DNA from: Acetobacter musti
Lineage (GTDB): Bacteria > Pseudomonadota > Alphaproteobacteria > Acetobacterales > Acetobacteraceae
Reading direction: 5' to 3'
Assembly (NCBI RefSeq): GCF_011516835.1
Contig: NZ_WOTB01000021.1
Span: forward strand, 1 to 64,000
DNA: 64,000 nt
The position numbers and the translations under genes are program-made. Numbering within the stretch: the first letter of the stretch is position 1; every line of letters begins with the position of its first letter. Shown piece by piece: positions 36,585 to 44,918 of the stretch. The notes under the pieces were generated by a model, which saw only the letters and a list, made by a program, of their open reading frames with translations, was not told the origin of the DNA and did not search any database.

Positions 36585-36809
36585 ATGGACATCGCTGCAG
36601 CCCGTGAAATCGGTGCCGGTATCGCCGTGATTGCTCTTGCCGGTGTCGGCATCGGGCTTGGCAACATCTTCTCGACGCTGGTCAGCAGCATTGCCCGTAA
36701 CCCGGCGGCCCGCCCGCATGTGTTCGGTCTTGGCATGCTGGGCTTCGCGCTGACGGAAGCCGTTGCTCTCTTCGCCCTGCTGATCGCCTTCCTGATCCTG
36801 TTCGTCTGA
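36585..36809 (+). CDS. atpE: ATP synthase F0 subunit c
   Basis: The proteolipid of the rotor ring: 74 residues, two helices around a polar loop (ARNPAARPH). The proton-carrying carboxylate is Glu58 in the second helix ([17 protein letters not shown]). A Gly-rich first helix ([17 protein letters not shown]) permits tight packing. It is preceded by atpB and followed 17 bases later by atpF'. Confidence 0.97.
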   Translation: MDIAAAREIGAGIAVIALAGVGIGLGNIFSTLVSSIARNPAARPHVFGLGMLGFALTEAVALFALLIAFLILFV

Positions 36810-36826
36810 GGGCGGAGGAACGTCTC

Positions 36827-37444
36827 GTGCGCTTACCGGTCACTCTGATTCGTCACTCCCTGCTGGCAGGGATTTCGGGTCTGCCGCTCATCGTGGCGGC
36901 TGCGCCCGGCGCGCACGCGGCGGGCATGCCCCAGCTGGATTTCAAAAATCCGCTCGTGACCGGCCAGGTCATCTGGGGCGGTATCATTTTCCTGTTTTTC
37001 TATCTGGCGCTTCGTGGCTGGGCTCTGCCCCGCGTCGAGACGGTTCTGAAGAACCGTAACGAACGGATCACCGGAGATCTCGATCAGGCTCATGCGGCGA
37101 AAGTTGAGGCCGACAAGGCCGTTCGTGAGCTGAATGAGACGAAGAAGGCGGCTGCGGCGCAGGCGCAGGCTCATCTGGACAGTGTCCTTGAGCAGGAGCG
37201 GGTGTCGGCGGCGCAGCGTCTTGCCGAGATGAATGCGAAGCTTGAGGCGGAAATTGCGTCGGCGGAAGCCGGTGTGGCGGCCGAGCGTAAGCGCGCTCTG
37301 GAATCGCTTCGTCCGATTGCCTGTGATGTGGCGGAATCGCTGGTTCAGCGGATTACGGGCAATGCGCCTGACCGTGCGGCGGTCGAGGCTGCGGTGGCGA
37401 AGGTTGCCGGGGCTGGCGTTTCTGGTCAGCCTGCCGCCGTCTGA
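36827..37444 (+). CDS. atpF': ATP synthase F0 subunit b' with signal-like N-terminus
   Basis: A peripheral-stalk subunit. The 205 residues start at a GTG six bases after GGAGGAA. Residues 8-30 look like a cleavable signal peptide (basic start, hydrophobic core, AAPGAHA). The true membrane anchor follows (GQVIWGGIIFLFFYLALRGW, near 46-65), and then a long charged helix rich in Ala, Glu and Lys that dimerises with b. The double hydrophobic N-terminus is longer than in textbook b'. The gene is tightly clustered between atpE and atpF. Confidence 0.9.
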   Translation: MRLPVTLIRHSLLAGISGLPLIVAAAPGAHAAGMPQLDFKNPLVTGQVIWGGIIFLFFYLALRGWALPRVETVLKNRNERITGDLDQAHAAKVEADKAVRELNETKKAAAAQAQAHLDSVLEQERVSAAQRLAEMNAKLEAEIASAEAGVAAERKRALESLRPIACDVAESLVQRITGNAPDRAAVEAAVAKVAGAGVSGQPAAV

Positions 37445-37480
37445 CGCGACGAACAGAGACGTGACGAGGGGATAACGTCG

Positions 37481-37984
37481 GTGTCTAATCTTTTTCATGA
37501 ACCGGTCTTCTGGTTCGCCGTCTCATTTGTTCTGTTTTTTGTTATTTTTGGCGCGAAGATCTGGAAGCCTCTGGCGGCGCTTCTGGACGCGCGGGCCGAC
37601 CAGATCCGGGTTGAGCTGGATGAGGCGGCGCGGCTGCGGCGCGAGGCCGAGCAGATGCTTGAGGATGCGACGCGTGAGCGTGAGCAGGCTTATGCGGAGG
37701 CGAATGCCCTGATCGAGCAGACGCGCAAACAGGCTGAGGATCTTGCCGGCAGGGCGCGTCAGGACGCGGAAGACATGCTGCGCCGGCGCGAGCAGATGGC
37801 GAAGGACCGGATCGCGGCGGCCGAGCGCGCGGCGCTTGAGGAAGTGCGGGCGGCGGCTGTCGATGCGGCTTTTGACGGCGCCCGTCTTGTCATTCAGCAG
37901 TCGCTTCCGGCCCAGACGTCCTCGGACATGGTGGACAGCGCCATTGCCGGTCTGCCTGCTGCTCTCTCCTCGCGTGCCGCCTGA
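37481..37984 (+). CDS. atpF: ATP synthase F0 subunit b
   Basis: The second stalk subunit: 167 residues, one N-terminal membrane segment (FWFAVSFVLFFVIFGAKIWKP), then a long coiled coil of Ala, Glu, Arg and Gln (LDEAARLRREAEQMLEDATR) ending with a conserved VDAAFDGARLVIQQSL. It starts at a GTG. Having both b and b' and no F1 genes (atpHAGDC) downstream is the split arrangement known in alphaproteobacteria; F1 must be elsewhere on the chromosome. Confidence 0.93.
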   Translation: MSNLFHEPVFWFAVSFVLFFVIFGAKIWKPLAALLDARADQIRVELDEAARLRREAEQMLEDATREREQAYAEANALIEQTRKQAEDLAGRARQDAEDMLRRREQMAKDRIAAAERAALEEVRAAAVDAAFDGARLVIQQSLPAQTSSDMVDSAIAGLPAALSSRAA

Positions 37985-37998
37985 TCGTTGGCGGGACG

Positions 37999-38775
37999 TT
38001 GAAGGAAGACGATAAAGTTGCCGGCGTGGCCTCTGACGGGGGGGCGCCGGTGCTGAGTATCGTGATTGCCGTGCTCAATGAGCGCGAGAATATTCCATCT
38101 GTCTGCCGCGAACTTGCCGGTGTTCTGCCGCTGCTGCCGTCCACCGAGATCATTTTCGTCGATGACGGGAGCATGGACGGCACCATTCTGGCGCTGACCG
38201 GGGCGCGATCTGAACCGGGTCTCGAAAATCTGCGTATTCTCGCGCATGACCGTCGCTGCGGGAAATCCGGGGCGATGCGGACCGGGGTGCGGCATGCGCG
38301 CGGGACGTGGATTGCCACGATTGACGGGGATGGTCAGGACGATCCGGCGGAGATACCGGCGCTTCTTGAGCTGGCGCTGACCGGCGCGGCGCGGGGCAGG
38401 GCGCCGCTTGTGGTCGGGACGCGTCCGAAGCGCAGCGACACGGTCTGGCGGCGGATTGCGACACGGTTTGCGAACGGGCTGCGTCAGCGGCTGCTCGATG
38501 ACGGGTGCCCGGATACGGGTGCGCCGATGAAGGTCTTCCGGCGGTCGGACTTCCTCGATCTGCCTTATTTCGAGGGGCTTCACCGGTTTCTGCCGGCTCT
38601 GATGCAGAGCTATGGCGCTCCGCTTCTCTGCCGGCCGGTGCATCACCGGTCCCGTCTTTACGGGCAGTCGAAATATACGAATTTCGGTCGGGCCGTTGTC
38701 GGGGTCCGTGATCTGCTCGGCGTGATGTGGCTGCGGAACCGGACGAGACTGCCGTCGTCAGTCCGGGAATGCTGA
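37999..38775 (+). CDS. GT2 glycosyltransferase, polyprenyl-phosphate sugar synthase type
   Basis: A 258-residue GT-A enzyme close to dolichol-phosphate mannosyltransferase or ArnC-like enzymes. It probably transfers a sugar from a nucleotide donor to undecaprenyl phosphate at the inner membrane. The N-terminal VLSIVIAVLNERENI and IIFVDDGSMDGT are the donor motifs, and the catalytic DGDGQDDP and the acceptor-side motif YGQSKYTNFGRA follow. There are no membrane helices, so it is the soluble kind. It starts at a TTG shortly after atpF and overlaps the GT39 gene, which would use the lipid-linked sugar it makes. Confidence 0.85.
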   Translation: MKEDDKVAGVASDGGAPVLSIVIAVLNERENIPSVCRELAGVLPLLPSTEIIFVDDGSMDGTILALTGARSEPGLENLRILAHDRRCGKSGAMRTGVRHARGTWIATIDGDGQDDPAEIPALLELALTGAARGRAPLVVGTRPKRSDTVWRRIATRFANGLRQRLLDDGCPDTGAPMKVFRRSDFLDLPYFEGLHRFLPALMQSYGAPLLCRPVHHRSRLYGQSKYTNFGRAVVGVRDLLGVMWLRNRTRLPSSVREC

Positions 38776-40460
38776 AGCGGGCTGGCGGAAAGGTTTTTCT
38801 CCGGCGTTCCCTGGCCGTGCGGCTCGGTTTGCTGGCGTTTGCCGTTTTTTTTCTTCTTCTTCCGGGCCGGGCGTCGATTCCGCCGTTCGATCGCGATGAG
38901 CCGCGCTACATGCAGGCGACGGCCCAGATGCTGGAGAGCGGAAATTTTGTCGATGTGCGGTTTCAGGATAAGCCGCGCTATCTTCAGCCGGCCGGGATTT
39001 ACTGGCTGGAAGCGGCGGCTGTCTCCCTCTCCGGGACGCTGAGGCAGCGGGAGATCTGGGCGTATCGCGTTCCGTCGCTGCTGGCGATGACGGCTGCTGT
39101 CGTGCTGACGGCGCGGATGGGAGCGCTGCTGTTCACGCCGGCGGCCGGTCTGATGGCCGGGGTGCTGCTCGGGACCTCGGTTCTGGTGACGGCCGAGGGG
39201 CGGATGGCGACGATCGACAGCACGCTGCTGCTGGTTGTCGTTCTGGTTCAGGCTGTGCTGCTTCGTGTGTTGCGGGACCGGGCGGCGGGGCGTCCGACGC
39301 CTGTCTGGACGGCGGTGCTGTTCTGGGGCGCGCTGGGCTGCGGGCTCATGCTCAAGGGGCCGGTGATTCTGATTCCCGGGCTTGGCACGCCGCTGGCCTT
39401 TGCGTTTGTCGAGCGGGAGTGGTCCTGGCTGAAGCGGCTCCGGCCCGGCTGGGGATGGCTGGTGATGCTGGCGGTTGTTCTGCCGTGGTGCATCGCGATT
39501 GGCGTTGTCAGCCATGGGGAATTTTTCCAGCGGGCCGTGGGGCGGAATTTTCTTGGCAAGATCGGCCATGGCCAGGAGGCGCATGGGGCGTTTCCGGGCT
39601 ATCATCTGGCGGTTTTCGCGATTGCCTTCTGGCCGGGATCGTTCTTCGCGGCGGCGGCCATTCCAGTCATCTGGTCCTGGCGGGCGTCCTGGAAGGTGCG
39701 GTTCCTGCTGTGCTGGATCGTGCCGCACTGGCTGGTGTTCGAACTGATCGCGACCAAGCTGCCGCATTATGTGCTGCCGGCCTATCCGGCGATCGCCATT
39801 CTGACTGCGGCGGCGCTGCAGGCCGCGGGGAATGAGTGGACATTCTGGCGGCGTTCCGTCTGGGGCCGTATTCTGCTCGGGTTTTACGGGGTTGTCTGTG
39901 CGGCAATCGGGATTGCGCTGTCGGTCGCCGGCATTGCGCTGACGAAGGTTCTCGTCGGGCAGATTCCCGTGTCGGCCTGGCTTGCGGCGGGCGGCAGTCT
40001 GCCGCTGCTGGCTCTGGCGGTGCGGGAGGTGGTCCGGGGACGGCTGTGGCAGTCGGCGATGTGTTCGGCGGCATGCGCGGTTGTGATCTATATGGGGCTG
40101 TTTCTCGGCATTGTTCCGCGCCTGGACGAGATCTGGCTGGCGCCGCGTATCGCGGATCTTGTTGATGAATACAGGCCGTGTCCTGCGACGGAAGTTGTTT
40201 CAAGCTCGTTTTCAGAGCCCAGTCTTGTGTTTCTGATGCATGGGAAAGTCGAGCTCCGGAATGCTCGTGAGGGCGCCGCGATGCTGAGTCGCAATCCGTC
40301 CTGCGGTCTGGTGCTGGTGGACCGGCGCGACTTCGCGACGTTCCGGGAGGCGCTGTCCGGGAAGGGCGTTCACGAGGTGGAATATGGCCGGGTGAGCGGC
40401 TTTAACTATTCTACTGGCAAATGGCTCGATCTTGGTCTTTACGGCGCAGCTTCTCCCTGA
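38769..40460 (+). CDS. GT39-family membrane glycosyltransferase (ArnT/PMT-like)
   Basis: An integral membrane enzyme of about 563 residues with many hydrophobic segments. It probably moves a sugar from polyprenyl phosphate to a lipid or protein acceptor on the periplasmic side. The first periplasmic loop carries the catalytic acidic motif FDRDEPRYMQA after helix 1. DKPRYLQPAGIYWL and the later LPHYVLPAYPA are PMT_2/ArnT signatures. The ATG at 38769 overlaps the GT2 stop by seven bases (ATGCTGA); a GTG at 38727 is possible. Lipid A or extracellular polysaccharide modification is the likely role, by inference. Confidence 0.87.
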   Translation: MLKRAGGKVFLRRSLAVRLGLLAFAVFFLLLPGRASIPPFDRDEPRYMQATAQMLESGNFVDVRFQDKPRYLQPAGIYWLEAAAVSLSGTLRQREIWAYRVPSLLAMTAAVVLTARMGALLFTPAAGLMAGVLLGTSVLVTAEGRMATIDSTLLLVVVLVQAVLLRVLRDRAAGRPTPVWTAVLFWGALGCGLMLKGPVILIPGLGTPLAFAFVEREWSWLKRLRPGWGWLVMLAVVLPWCIAIGVVSHGEFFQRAVGRNFLGKIGHGQEAHGAFPGYHLAVFAIAFWPGSFFAAAAIPVIWSWRASWKVRFLLCWIVPHWLVFELIATKLPHYVLPAYPAIAILTAAALQAAGNEWTFWRRSVWGRILLGFYGVVCAAIGIALSVAGIALTKVLVGQIPVSAWLAAGGSLPLLALAVREVVRGRLWQSAMCSAACAVVIYMGLFLGIVPRLDEIWLAPRIADLVDEYRPCPATEVVSSSFSEPSLVFLMHGKVELRNAREGAAMLSRNPSCGLVLVDRRDFATFREALSGKGVHEVEYGRVSGFNYSTGKWLDLGLYGAASP

Positions 40461-40761
40461 GGCTGGCGCTGCGGGCGGCGTGTCCGTCTGCTGACATCAG
40501 CGAGAAGGGGCGGGGCGCGCAGGTATAGCCGGGAAGGCGGCGTCTGATTTTCACCGGGGCGCGGCGCATGACGAGGGCGCGGCTGCGGGCGTCGAGAGTG
40601 TCCCATGCGGCGCCGGGGGTGCTGGCGTTCGCGGGAAGGTAATCCGGTCGTCCGACGAGCAGTGCGATGGCGACGCGTTCGCTGAGGGTGGTCATCTGCC
40701 ACAGGATTTCCGGGCTCAGATTTCCTGTCATGATCAGGCGTGCTGCTTCCGTAACCCGCAT
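40411..40761 (-). CDS. Hypothetical protein
   Basis: About 116 residues, not recognised. The frame opens at 40794, but AAGGAA seven bases before the ATG at 40761 marks a better start (MRVTEAARLIMTGNLSPEIL). The first half looks helical and the last third is basic (repeated Arg/Lys, RRKDQDR), suggesting nucleic-acid contact, though no fold is assigned. Its 3' end overlaps the end of the GT39 gene by 50 bases in opposite orientation, so that part may be under double coding constraint. Confidence 0.5.
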   Translation of the reverse strand: MRVTEAARLIMTGNLSPEILWQMTTLSERVAIALLVGRPDYLPANASTPGAAWDTLDARSRALVMRRAPVKIRRRLPGYTCAPRPFSLMSADGHAARSASLREKLRRKDQDRAICQ

Positions 40762-40900
40762 CTCCGGTTTCCTTCTCTCAGAACTCTGTTTCACCCGTGG
40801 GCGGGCTGTTTCCGTGAGAGGGATGATGACCGGAAGGATTTACCGAAGCGTTAAAATTTGCCGGAAGATGACGGGAGTTAAGGATTTTGCGCGGCTTGTG

Positions 40901-42691
40901 TCATTCCTCGTCGGGATAAGGGCCTTTGCCGCCGTCATGGATGAACTGGTCGACGCGGGTGGTGAGCTCGGGGAGGGGGACGGAGCCGGTCTGGAGGACG
41001 ACGTCGTGGAAGGCGCGGATATTGAAGGCCGGTCCGAGGGCGGCTTCGGCTTTCGCGCGGGCCTGGCGGATGGCCATTTCGCCGAGATAATACGAAAGAG
41101 CCTGACCGGGCCATGAGATATACCGGTCGACTTCGGTTTCGACTTCGTGCCGGGAGAGCGCGGTGTTATCGAGCAGGTACCGGATGGCCTGATCGCGCGT
41201 CCAGCCCATGTGATGGATGCCGGTATCGACGACGAGGCGGGCGGCGCGCCAGGCCTGGTAGCTGAGCATGCCGAAGCGGTCATAGGGGGTTTCGTAGAGG
41301 CCCATTTCGTCGCCGAGACGTTCGCAGTAGAGCGCCCAGCCTTCGCCGTAGGCCGAGAGATAGCTGTAACGCCGGAAATCCGGCTGGTCCTTGTTTTCGG
41401 CGGCGAGCGGGAGCTGGAATGCATGGCCCGGCGCGGATTCGTGCAGGGTCAGGGCGCGCAGAGCGTAAAGAGGCCGGGCGGGGAGATCCCAGGTGTTGAC
41501 GAGATAGACGCCTGCTCCGCCGCGTGCGGCGGTGTAGAAGGGGGCGATGTTCGCCGGGACGGGGACGATGCCGAAGCGCTGGCGGGGAAGGTGGCCGATA
41601 TAGCGTCCGATGCGTCCGTCCACCTGTTTGGCGATCCAGGCGGCGTCTTTCAGCAGTTCATCCGGTGTTTTTGCATAGAATTGCGGAGCTTTTCGCAGCC
41701 AGGCGAGGAAGGCGGGCATGTCGCCGGTGAAGCCGGAGGCTTTCATGGTCTGCTGCATTTCGGCGCGGATTTTGGCGATTTCCTCGAGCCCGGTCTTATG
41801 GATCTGATCGGGTGTGAGATCTGTTGTCGTGTATTCGCGGATGGCGGCCTGGTAACAGGCCTTGCCGTCGGGCAGGGTTTCGGCGCTGAGCGTGGTGCGG
41901 GTGTGCGGGAAATATTCGTTGCGGAAAAACGTCAGGAGAGTCTGGTAGGCCGGGATGACGGTTTCGCGGATTGTGGCGAGAGCTTCTTTACGCAGGGCGG
42001 CCTGTGTGGCGGCGGGGATTGTTGCCGGCATGTCCAGGAACGGCGCGTAAAAGGCTGTTTCCGCCGGGGGTTTTCCGAGATAGGCGGCGATGGAGGCGTC
42101 CCGTCCCTGCAGGGTGACGCGCGGAGGGGTGAGGCCGTGGGCGAGACCGGCGCGCATATTGTCTGTCTGGTCGTGGAAATACCGGCCGACCTGGCTCAGG
42201 CGGGTGAGGTAGCTCCGGTATTCGGCTTCGTTCTTTGGGTGAAAATCGGTGTCGCCTTCAATGCCGGTCCAGAATGCGGTGTCTGAGTTCGCGGGCATTT
42301 CGTAGGCGCGGCAGGTCTGGTCGGCGATCAGCGCGTCGATCTGTCCGGTGTAGACGGCGTAATCGACGCGGCTTCCGGCCGGAAGGCTGTCCGGGCTGAT
42401 TGCGGCGATCTGTCTGCGCACTTCCTGCCAGCGGGTCAGGCGGGCGGCCTGGGCGGCGGGGCTGACATCGGGGAGAAATTTCTGGGGTGTTTCGGGTGTG
42501 TCGCCGGGGGCGTGACCGTCCTGTTCGAGCCGCCAGGTCCATTCGCTGCTGCTGATCGCTCTGAAGCGGGCCTCGGGGGAGGTGGGCGCAGGATCTGTGG
42601 CGGCTTCCGCCTGGGCGGGGCGGGGAGCGATTGCGGCGCAGGCGAGGAGGACGGGGATAAGGGCAGTGTGGATAGTGAGCAGGTTTCGCAT
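40901..42691 (-). CDS. DUF885-family putative secreted metallohydrolase
   Basis: A protein of about 596 residues starting at the ATG at 42691 (the frame opens at 42742), with a Sec-type signal peptide ending near PAQAEA. DUF885 proteins are predicted zinc hydrolases related to the M2/M32 peptidase fold. The metal motif is HESAPGH in ALTLHESAPGHAFQLPLAAE, followed by YGEGWALYCERLGDEMG and YDRFGMLSYQAWRAARLVVDTG, all hallmarks of the family. The length fits. The substrate is unknown; periplasmic peptidase or amidase activity is the usual guess. Confidence 0.87.
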   Translation of the reverse strand: MRNLLTIHTALIPVLLACAAIAPRPAQAEAATDPAPTSPEARFRAISSSEWTWRLEQDGHAPGDTPETPQKFLPDVSPAAQAARLTRWQEVRRQIAAISPDSLPAGSRVDYAVYTGQIDALIADQTCRAYEMPANSDTAFWTGIEGDTDFHPKNEAEYRSYLTRLSQVGRYFHDQTDNMRAGLAHGLTPPRVTLQGRDASIAAYLGKPPAETAFYAPFLDMPATIPAATQAALRKEALATIRETVIPAYQTLLTFFRNEYFPHTRTTLSAETLPDGKACYQAAIREYTTTDLTPDQIHKTGLEEIAKIRAEMQQTMKASGFTGDMPAFLAWLRKAPQFYAKTPDELLKDAAWIAKQVDGRIGRYIGHLPRQRFGIVPVPANIAPFYTAARGGAGVYLVNTWDLPARPLYALRALTLHESAPGHAFQLPLAAENKDQPDFRRYSYLSAYGEGWALYCERLGDEMGLYETPYDRFGMLSYQAWRAARLVVDTGIHHMGWTRDQAIRYLLDNTALSRHEVETEVDRYISWPGQALSYYLGEMAIRQARAKAEAALGPAFNIRAFHDVVLQTGSVPLPELTTRVDQFIHDGGKGPYPDEE

Positions 42692-42876
42692 AAGGATTCC
42701 GGAGAGGCCGGGAGGGCGGTGACGATCTGCTGTGTTTAACATGCGGGCGCGTGTTGCAAATCCCGGAGAGTTTTTTCGGGTGGTGTCGCGGTCTCCGGAT
42801 GCCTGAAGCAGATGTTTTCCGCAGGGGTGGTGCTGCCGGGTTTCTGGCTGACAGTTCCGGCAGCAATCGCGCTTTT

Positions 42877-43488
42877 TCAGTATGACGAAGACGTTTCCGA
42901 TGTGAACGCTTCTATGGCGAGTGCGAAGCAGCGGCTTCCGTTCAGCGTCCGGAATTCCGGCTGCGGGACTGTGTGAAGGGCGGAGCGGCAGAAGGTGAGG
43001 GCGTGGGGATCCGGGTTCAGGGCTTTGCTGCGCTGGTTTCCGTCCTCATGGAAAAGCGTGAGAGTGCCTTTGCCGTAGAGGCAGAAGGCGCAGAGTGATG
43101 AGCCGGGCGATGAACCGGCGGAGAGGGTGGGTGTAAAGGGCGTGGTGACGGGATGGCAGGTGAGGCGCAGGGTTCGCGCGGCGCCGAGGGCGGCTGTCAG
43201 GGACAGCGTTTGCTCGATATCGTCTCTGAGGAATGAGAGGGTTTTCGGGAACGGGTCTTTGTCGCGCAGCCAGGTCCGGAGCTGTTCGGTCGGTCCGCTG
43301 AGAGTGAGTGGTTCGGAGGGTTGCGTCTCCTGACTGATGAGATCCGGCCAGGTTTCGGGGACTTTGCGGCTCCAGACGACGATATCGGGAAAAGGCGTGA
43401 GCACGTCGGCGACGATGCGGGTATCGGCCGATGCGACGACGCGCGGGCCGGTTTTGCCGGTGTCCGGCCAGCTTTCGATGACGAACAT
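42877..43488 (-). CDS. Putative diverged DUF1826-like paralogue
   Basis: A 203-residue protein, not firmly assigned. It follows the DUF1826 gene after three bases on the same strand and mirrors its layout: PDIVVWSRKVPE near the start, an LRLTC strand, CAFCLYGKGTLTLFHEDG where DUF1826 has LRLLCTYTGPGVQW, a CRSALH where DUF1826 has HRSPPL, and a closing hydrophobic strand. The C-x-x-FHID motif of DUF1826 is missing. It reads as a tandem duplicate that lost the putative metal residues, or a partner of the same fold. The similarity was judged by eye only. Confidence 0.5.
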   Translation of the reverse strand: MFVIESWPDTGKTGPRVVASADTRIVADVLTPFPDIVVWSRKVPETWPDLISQETQPSEPLTLSGPTEQLRTWLRDKDPFPKTLSFLRDDIEQTLSLTAALGAARTLRLTCHPVTTPFTPTLSAGSSPGSSLCAFCLYGKGTLTLFHEDGNQRSKALNPDPHALTFCRSALHTVPQPEFRTLNGSRCFALAIEAFTSETSSSY

Positions 43489-43491
43489 GAT

Positions 43492-44106
43492 TCAGCGACC
43501 GGTGGCGGCGGGCTGGCGCGGGCTCATGCCGCAGGCGTCCGGGTGATCGAGGGTCAGGAGAAGGCGCGTGAGGGGCGTGCCGAGGCCGGAAAGGGGAGGT
43601 GAGCGGTGGAGGATCGCGGTGTCCGCGGACCAGCCGGGGTGAAGTCGCCCTTTGAGAAGCGTGAGCCAGCCTGCGGGTGTTTCGTGGATGGTGTCGTTCT
43701 CCGCGTGTTTCCACTGAACGCCGGGGCCTGTGTAGGTGCAGAGGAGGCGGAGGGGAACGTTGTCGATGTGGAAGCATCGGCAGCTGTCGTGACTGATCTT
43801 TTCCAGACGGAAGCGGATTTCGGCTGTGTCTGACAGGCACCGGTAGCGGCGGGCGAGGGCGAGCGTGTCGTCCAGGAGCGGCTGCGTGTCTGCGGGCATG
43901 ATCTGCCGGAGTTCGGTTTCGAGGATTTCGATGGTGCCCCGGCTGAGGAAGAGGTCCGGACCGCGGGTGATCCAGGTGGCGGCGGCCTGGCTGAGGTCCT
44001 GGTTCAGGAGACGTGGTTCCTGGGCGATGGCGCAGTCGGGGCGGTCGATGTTCTGAAACGGCACCGGGACGGCGAAACGCTGGCGGGTCGGGCAGGCCTG
44101 TCTCAT
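43492..44106 (-). CDS. DUF1826-family protein, zinc-starvation associated
   Basis: A 204-residue protein with DUF1826 hallmarks: DSCRCFHIDNVPLRLLCTYT, GPGVQW, GWLTLLKG and AILHRSPPL followed by RLLLTLDHP. The function is unproven. The family is often found in predicted Zur regulons beside COG0523 metallochaperones, suggesting a role in zinc limitation. The ribosome site AAGGAG lies just upstream of the ATG at 44106, and a perfect 20-base palindrome resembling a Zur box begins 20 bases upstream of the start. Conserved Cys and His residues make metal binding plausible. Confidence 0.8.
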   Translation of the reverse strand: MRQACPTRQRFAVPVPFQNIDRPDCAIAQEPRLLNQDLSQAAATWITRGPDLFLSRGTIEILETELRQIMPADTQPLLDDTLALARRYRCLSDTAEIRFRLEKISHDSCRCFHIDNVPLRLLCTYTGPGVQWKHAENDTIHETPAGWLTLLKGRLHPGWSADTAILHRSPPLSGLGTPLTRLLLTLDHPDACGMSPRQPAATGR

Positions 44107-44125
44107 TCCGGGCTCCTTCGTGTGT

Positions 44126-44145
44126 TGTTATGTTATAACATAACA
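44126..44145. promoter_or_regulatory. Zur-like operator, perfect 20-base palindrome
   Basis: TGTTATGTTATAACATAACA is an exact palindrome centred between 44135 and 44136, in the gap between the divergent DUF1826 gene and the small gene at 44186. It contains ATGTTATAACAT, close to the ATGTTATA core of Zur boxes, but without the usual central spacer base. It could serve both flanking promoters. Confidence 0.65.
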
Positions 44146-44185
44146 TATAGAATACGTGGATCGCAACCGAAGTGAGGGTGTCCGC

Positions 44186-44584
44186 ATGTGCGAAAGACTT
44201 CCGGCGACTGTGCTTTCCGGCTTTTCGGGAGCCTGTCCTGTTCCTGAAGGGGTGGAGGGCAATGAGCGGACGCTGCGGCATGAGATGTGGCGTCGTTATG
44301 CGGGGGATGACTGGGCGGCGTTCGATGCGTTGCCTGTGGCGGTGCGGAAGCGGGTGGCGGAACATGCTTATGATGCGTGGTCGGTGAATGTGATGCTGCT
44401 CTGGCGGCATTACAAACGGGTTTACGGGCGTACGGCACGGGCGGAGCGGGCTCTGATCCGGTACCTTGATTATTGCGAGCGGCTTGAGCGGGCGGCTTTT
44501 GCGTCGCGTTATGCGGAGGCGTATGGCGCGGTTTTGCCGCATGAGGCGGCGGAGGCGACGGTTTTGCGTGTGGGGGTAAGGTGA
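44186..44584 (+). CDS. Small conserved protein, possibly DUF6525
   Basis: About 132 residues. The core RHEMWRRYAGDDWAAFDALPVAVRKRVAEHAYDAWSV resembles what I recall of DUF6525, a short alphaproteobacterial family of unknown role. The rest is helical and Arg-rich. GAGGGTG seven bases before the ATG at 44186 supports that start over the upstream GTG at 44156. It diverges from the DUF1826 pair across the Zur-like palindrome and may be controlled by it. Confidence 0.55.
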   Translation: MCERLPATVLSGFSGACPVPEGVEGNERTLRHEMWRRYAGDDWAAFDALPVAVRKRVAEHAYDAWSVNVMLLWRHYKRVYGRTARAERALIRYLDYCERLERAAFASRYAEAYGAVLPHEAAEATVLRVGVR

Positions 44585-44918
44585 GGCAACTCTGTTCCGG
44601 CTTCTCCTTATGTGACGATGGGGAGCGATGTGCCTTACTGAGCGATGGTCTGCTTTTCCGGTTCAGGACTGATTATTGACAGGGAAGATTTTGATTCAGG
44701 CTTCGTGAGGAGACTGAAGATGAGCGACCTGGTTCGGCTGACCGGGGCGTAGATGATCTGGTTCGGTCCTGCTTTCCGGGGAGCCTGGGTGGTTCCGCCT
44801 TCATGACTGTCCTGTTCTGAAGGGAACATCTTTGTCAGTCGAAAGGTCTGTGCCGGATGGTTTATAATTTCCGGGATGAGGCGGGTGTCATCGTCCGGAT
44901 GGTCTCTCGCACCCGCCG
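44585..44918. other. Gap between convergent genes
   Basis: About 330 bases between the DUF6525-like gene and the 3' end of gntP. A minus-strand frame at 44635-44991 is open but overlaps gntP in another frame, has no clear ribosome site and matches nothing I know. No terminator hairpin was singled out. Confidence 0.35.
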
